Part shown: piece after piece, positions 60,667-64,000 of the stretch
Position numbering within the stretch: the first letter of the stretch is position 1
Layout: each line of letters begins with the position of its first letter
NCBI GenBank assembly: GCA_028278125.1
Contig: JANQEY010000305.1
Location: 1 to 64,000, forward strand
Direction of reading: 5' to 3'
Origin: a bacterium
Lineage (GTDB): Bacteria > Electryoneota > Electryoneia > Electryoneales > Electryoneaceae
DNA length: 64,000 nucleotides
Position numbers and translations under genes: made by a program
The notes under the pieces: model-generated
What the model was told of the DNA's origin: nothing
The model's database searches: none
The model's input: the letters and a program-made list of their open reading frames with translations, nothing else

Positions 60667-60972
60667 TCTGATAATTAACAAAATGTAATACGAAAGAGAT
60701 AGATAATTAGTTGTGAAGAGTAAGATTTTGTTAACCTTAATTTTTTAGGATCGAAAGCTCTCACCATCTTAACGGTTGATTGAATATCCCAGAATAGAAA
60801 ATCCACTATATAAAGTAAACCACATTACAAAATACATATCATTGGAAAAATAGTATTTAAACAGAATAACAGTTACTATTACTCTTTCATAGATGTATTT
60901 AAAGAGACAATATTCTGAATAAATGATAGTAAAAAAATACACACATGAAGTAACTAAAAGAAGGAGTTTTAG
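60667..60972. other. AT-rich intergenic region upstream of the alginate-export-like porin
   Basis: 306 nt without an ORF. A good ribosome site (AAGGAG) lies just before the porin start. No terminator or operator recognised. Confidence 0.4.
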
Positions 60973-62268
60973 ATGTTCAACAGATTTGTAAAATTGTTAA
61001 TCGTTGCAATGTTTTTATTCTCAAGTATTTTATATGCTGAACCTGCTTTTAAAGTAGGAGGGAGTATAAGAACAAGAGGTGAAGTAAAAAATAAATTCAA
61101 TTTCAACGATTCCAACCAGGATTATTTTTTATCGCAGGTAAGAATTAACCTCAACTGGAAACTGGCACATAATTTTTCACTCTTTGTTGAAGGACAGGAT
61201 TCACGTGTTTTTGGGGAAGAAGAAACTTCAGCACCTTCAATAAAAGCAGATGCTACACCCAATATCTATGCAGACAATTTTGATTTGCACAGAGGATATC
61301 TGGAATTCAATTCCAATACAGGTAAGATTCCATTAAAAATAAAGGTTGGAAGACAAAAGTATAACCTTGGAAAATTGCGTCTTTCGGCTTCACTTGAATG
61401 GGTGAATACAGCGAGAGTATGGGATGGAATAAGACTATCTATTGGTAAAGACAAAGAAAGGTTAATTGATTTATTTGGATCAAGAGTTGTACCGGTAGAT
61501 CCAAAAGGATGGAATGACCACAGAATTACAGGAAGTAGATACTTTAACAGCTATTTCCATGGAGTTTACTACCAGGATTGGCGATTGATCAAAGAAACTC
61601 AAGTTTCAGTATATGGATTTATCCGCAATCAAAGTGATATAAAAGATGATATTTACACCATCGGTGGTAGTATCGAAAAAAGCATCGGTTTTTTAAAGAT
61701 TGATGGCGAATCAGCTTTTCAATTTGGGAAGTTTAACGATCAGGATCATTCAGCATATATGTTCCACCTTGGTGGAGAGTATCGAGTTGAACCTCTTAAC
61801 AATTCGATCTTTGGAGTAGCTTATAATTTTGCAAGCGGTGATGATGATGCAACAGATGATAAGCACAAAACGTTTGACAACCTCTATCCCCTGAACCATG
61901 CCTACTATGGTTACATGGATCTGTTTTCGCTCCAGAATATTCGAAACCTGGAACTAACTGCAAAAACAAAACTTCTCCAAAAAGCAACTATTCGACTGGC
62001 AATGCAGAATTTCTGGCTGGCTGATGCGGAAAATGATGTATGGTATAACGCCGGTTTAGGTAAAATTAACAGGCCAGATGTGCAAAAGGGGATTTCATCT
62101 CACGTTGGAACTGAAATTGATGTTACCGTTAAATATCCTCTCATCAATAAAAGATTAGTTTTAGTAGGTGGTTATTCGGTATTAATTGCTGGTGATTATA
62201 TAAAAGAATCTGGCCAAAACTCTGAAAATGCAGATTTCATGTTTATACAGGCAAAATATAGCCTTTAA
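60973..62268 (+). CDS. Alginate-export-family outer-membrane porin
   Basis: 431 residues. Signal peptide ending AYAE-like (LFSSILYA-EP) and strands such as FKVGGSIRTRGEV, RINLNWKLAHNFSLFVEGQDSR and KVGRQKYNLGKLRLSASLEW, the last being the family's conserved GRQ...RL segment. Ends in LeuTyr-type (QAKYSL) consistent with a barrel. Similar porins serve small hydrophobic or anionic substrates, so uptake of aromatic acids is plausible. It is flanked by cheW and an MCP gene. Confidence 0.75.
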   Translation: MFNRFVKLLIVAMFLFSSILYAEPAFKVGGSIRTRGEVKNKFNFNDSNQDYFLSQVRINLNWKLAHNFSLFVEGQDSRVFGEEETSAPSIKADATPNIYADNFDLHRGYLEFNSNTGKIPLKIKVGRQKYNLGKLRLSASLEWVNTARVWDGIRLSIGKDKERLIDLFGSRVVPVDPKGWNDHRITGSRYFNSYFHGVYYQDWRLIKETQVSVYGFIRNQSDIKDDIYTIGGSIEKSIGFLKIDGESAFQFGKFNDQDHSAYMFHLGGEYRVEPLNNSIFGVAYNFASGDDDATDDKHKTFDNLYPLNHAYYGYMDLFSLQNIRNLELTAKTKLLQKATIRLAMQNFWLADAENDVWYNAGLGKINRPDVQKGISSHVGTEIDVTVKYPLINKRLVLVGGYSVLIAGDYIKESGQNSENADFMFIQAKYSL

Positions 62269-62321
62269 GATAGGCAGACATTTAGAAAATAACACGTTAA
62301 TACATAAAGGTGAGGGAAAAG

Positions 62322-64000
62322 ATGAATTTAAGAGACATTAAAATAGGCTCAAGGCTCAACCTTGGATTTGGTCTGGTAATAATTTTAGCAGCTTTGATAG
62401 GGATTATTTCGTTAAATAAAATGAAAACTCTCTCTGGACTTACAGAGAAGCTTTATAAACACCCACTTGCTGTAAGTAATGGTGTAAGGGACATTAATTC
62501 AAACATTATCAAAATGCACAGATCAATGAAGGATGTTGCATTAGCAAGGGATAATGCGGGAATACAATCAGCTGCTGCGCAGGTGGTTGAATATGAGGAA
62601 GAAGTATATAAACATTTTGAACTTGTCGAAGAAAGGTACCTGGGTGATAAATCCGATGTTATTGCAGCACATGATCTATTCAAGAACTGGAAACCAATTC
62701 GTGATGAAGTAATCAGCCTGATGATTCAGGGTGAAAGGCAAACTGCTGCAGATATTACCAAGGGCAAAGGTGCAGCACATGTTCAGAAGCTTGATGCTGC
62801 AGTTGAAGGGTTAATCGAATTCGCTAGCAACAAAGCAGACTCGTTTCATGCAAACGCCGTAAAAACGGATAAAGATGCTGCAATGTTGATGTATATCTTG
62901 CTCGCTGTTTCTATCGTTGTGGCAATTGTAATTGCATATGTTTCAGCTAAAAGTATCAGGATTCCATTGTCAGAGATAAAGGAATTGGCTCAAACAATTG
63001 CATCGGGCGATTTATCACAGAAATCGGATGACAGCAGCAGGGATGAAGTTGGGGAATTGGCTGTAGCTATTAATGGCATGGTGGATAACCTTAAACAAAA
63101 CAACGATGAAATGGAATCAAATATAGAACAAGGAAATAAAGCGATAGAAGAAATAAAACGTACTATCCCAATATTTATTGAGCAAGGTGATCTTGATATC
63201 AGACCAGATGTTAACCTGGTCGATGGCGCATACAAGGAAGTACTGCAACTTGTTTCAGGATTGATAGATGGAATGGTAAAAGACATCTATTCATTGATAA
63301 ATGGTTTCAACAGCTATGCGGACGGTAACTTTGATTATGTACCGGATGTTTTCCCTGGAAAGAAAGTTGTCATCACTGATGCATTAAATAAACTTCGCAA
63401 CAATCTTCTTTTGCTGATTAAAGAAGGAGTCGAACTCGCTAAAGCCGCTGAAGAAGGAGATCTGAAGAAACGTGGAGATGTTTCTAAGTTTGAAGGTGAT
63501 TACATAAAAATCATTGAAGGATTCAACAATACTATTACCAATATATTGGATCCAATAAATGAATCGGTTAAAAGTCTCGAAGCAATGGCAACAGGTGACT
63601 TGACTGTTGATGTTACTGGGGACTATAGGGGTGATCATCAATTAATGAAAAATGCGATTAACAGCACACAGAAATCATTAAATGATCTACTTGGACAGGT
63701 TAATGTCGCAGTCGAACAGGTAAATGGTGGTTCACAACAGGTTTCAGATTCCAGCCAGTCCCTGTCGCAGGGTGCAACAGAACAGGCCAGTTCACTGGAA
63801 GAGGTAACCTCTTCGATTGCCGAGATTGGTTCACAGACAAATCAGAATGCCGAGAACGCAACCCAAGCCAACAAACTTGCCAATACCGCACGCGGTGCAG
63901 CTGACAACGGCAACGACCAGATGCAACAGATGCTAGGCGCAATGAATGAGATTACCGAATCATCTAATGAAATTTCCAAAATTATAAAGGTAATCGACGA
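62322..64000 (+). CDS. Methyl-accepting chemotaxis protein (3' end beyond the window)
   Basis: Starts ATG at 62322 with AGGTGAGGG upstream, open to the last base (559 codons visible). N-terminal signal-anchor (SRLNLGFGLVIILAALIGIISL), a periplasmic four-helix-bundle (about residues 35-185), second TM (LMYILLAVSIVVAIVIAYVSA), HAMP (IRIPLSEIKELAQTIASGDLS), two further HAMP-like segments (around AAEEGDLKKRGDVSKFEGD and AMATGDLTVDVTGD) and the beginning of the signalling domain (SLSQGATEQASSLEEVTSSIAEI). Multiple HAMP-like units in tandem are unusual. Presumably signals through the cheW upstream. Confidence 0.92.
   Translation, partial: MNLRDIKIGSRLNLGFGLVIILAALIGIISLNKMKTLSGLTEKLYKHPLAVSNGVRDINSNIIKMHRSMKDVALARDNAGIQSAAAQVVEYEEEVYKHFELVEERYLGDKSDVIAAHDLFKNWKPIRDEVISLMIQGERQTAADITKGKGAAHVQKLDAAVEGLIEFASNKADSFHANAVKTDKDAAMLMYILLAVSIVVAIVIAYVSAKSIRIPLSEIKELAQTIASGDLSQKSDDSSRDEVGELAVAINGMVDNLKQNNDEMESNIEQGNKAIEEIKRTIPIFIEQGDLDIRPDVNLVDGAYKEVLQLVSGLIDGMVKDIYSLINGFNSYADGNFDYVPDVFPGKKVVITDALNKLRNNLLLLIKEGVELAKAAEEGDLKKRGDVSKFEGDYIKIIEGFNNTITNILDPINESVKSLEAMATGDLTVDVTGDYRGDHQLMKNAINSTQKSLNDLLGQVNVAVEQVNGGSQQVSDSSQSLSQGATEQASSLEEVTSSIAEIGSQTNQNAENATQANKLANTARGAADNGNDQMQQMLGAMNEITESSNEISKIIKVID

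Overview
The window looks like chromosomal DNA of an anaerobic (or facultative), Gram-negative, aromatic-degrading bacterium of moderate GC. Gram-negative envelope proteins are present: an OprB-like porin and an alginate-export-like porin. A secreted acylase carries a C-terminal type-A (Por/T9SS-like) sorting domain and a sensor carries Reg_prop/Y_Y_Y repeats; together these hint at the Bacteroidetes/FCB side of the tree (Bacteroidota, Calditrichota, Zixibacteria and similar). That placement is inference. No rRNA, tRNA or CRISPR array was seen.

Layout. (1) 1-6.6 kb: end of a thioredoxin-like gene, an OprB-family porin, then a minus-strand molybdenum-cofactor operon (moaA, moaC, MOSC-MogA fusion) preceded by a probable Moco riboswitch that pairs with the moaA Shine-Dalgarno, and a secreted penicillin-acylase-family enzyme. 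(2) 7.4-31.1 kb: a very long minus-strand gene train for anaerobic benzoyl-CoA degradation. In transcription order it holds a LeuB-like dehydrogenase, LeuC-like subunit, MarR regulator, LeuD-like subunit, thiolase, HAD-ECH fusion, LeuA-like synthase, Oah/BamA ring hydrolase, SDR, second thiolase, DUF2889-like protein, dienoyl-CoA hydratase, the four subunits of an ATP-dependent class I benzoyl-CoA reductase in Azoarcus (bzdNOPQ) order, its ferredoxin, a NuoG/GltD-type NAD(P)H:ferredoxin oxidoreductase, a GNAT protein, a small CxxC protein, a Had-like Zn dehydrogenase, an acyl-CoA dehydrogenase and mobB. (3) 31.3-39.5 kb: a divergent plus-strand xanthine-dehydrogenase-family hydroxylase with mocA, xdhC, a small Cys-rich protein and mobA; convergent moeA. 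(4) 39.9-45.3 kb: a three-subunit membrane molybdoenzyme without Tat signal, resembling phenylacetyl-CoA:acceptor oxidoreductase (PadBCD), with fdhD. (5) 45.3-47 kb: a GIY-YIG gene framed by inverted repeats that also occur alone elsewhere, and a class III CoA-transferase. (6) 47-64 kb: signalling island with a Reg_prop sensor lacking an ATPase domain, a decayed lipoprotein gene, a giant 13-PAS histidine kinase with an NtrC-type regulator, a four-dyad enhancer plus sigma-54 promoter driving a REC-kinase gene, CheW, a porin and a chemoreceptor that runs off the end.

How the parts fit. Phenylacetyl-CoA (PadBCD-like) and possibly hydroxylated or N-heterocyclic aromatics (XDH-like enzyme) would feed benzoyl-CoA, which BzdNOPQ reduces using ferredoxin; Dch, Had and Oah open the ring, and the SDR/HAD/ECH/thiolase/acyl-CoA dehydrogenase set takes the C7 acid to acetyl-CoA. 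The most unusual feature is a full citrate/homocitrate/isopropylmalate-type set (LeuA-, LeuC-, LeuD-, LeuB-like) interleaved with these genes. The best hypothesis is a Re-citrate synthase, aconitase and isocitrate dehydrogenase arm that burns the acetyl-CoA produced and yields NAD(P)H and 2-oxoglutarate. Nine Moco genes surround the two molybdoenzyme operons. No benzoate-CoA ligase, 2-oxoglutarate:ferredoxin oxidoreductase or moaE/moaD is present in the window.
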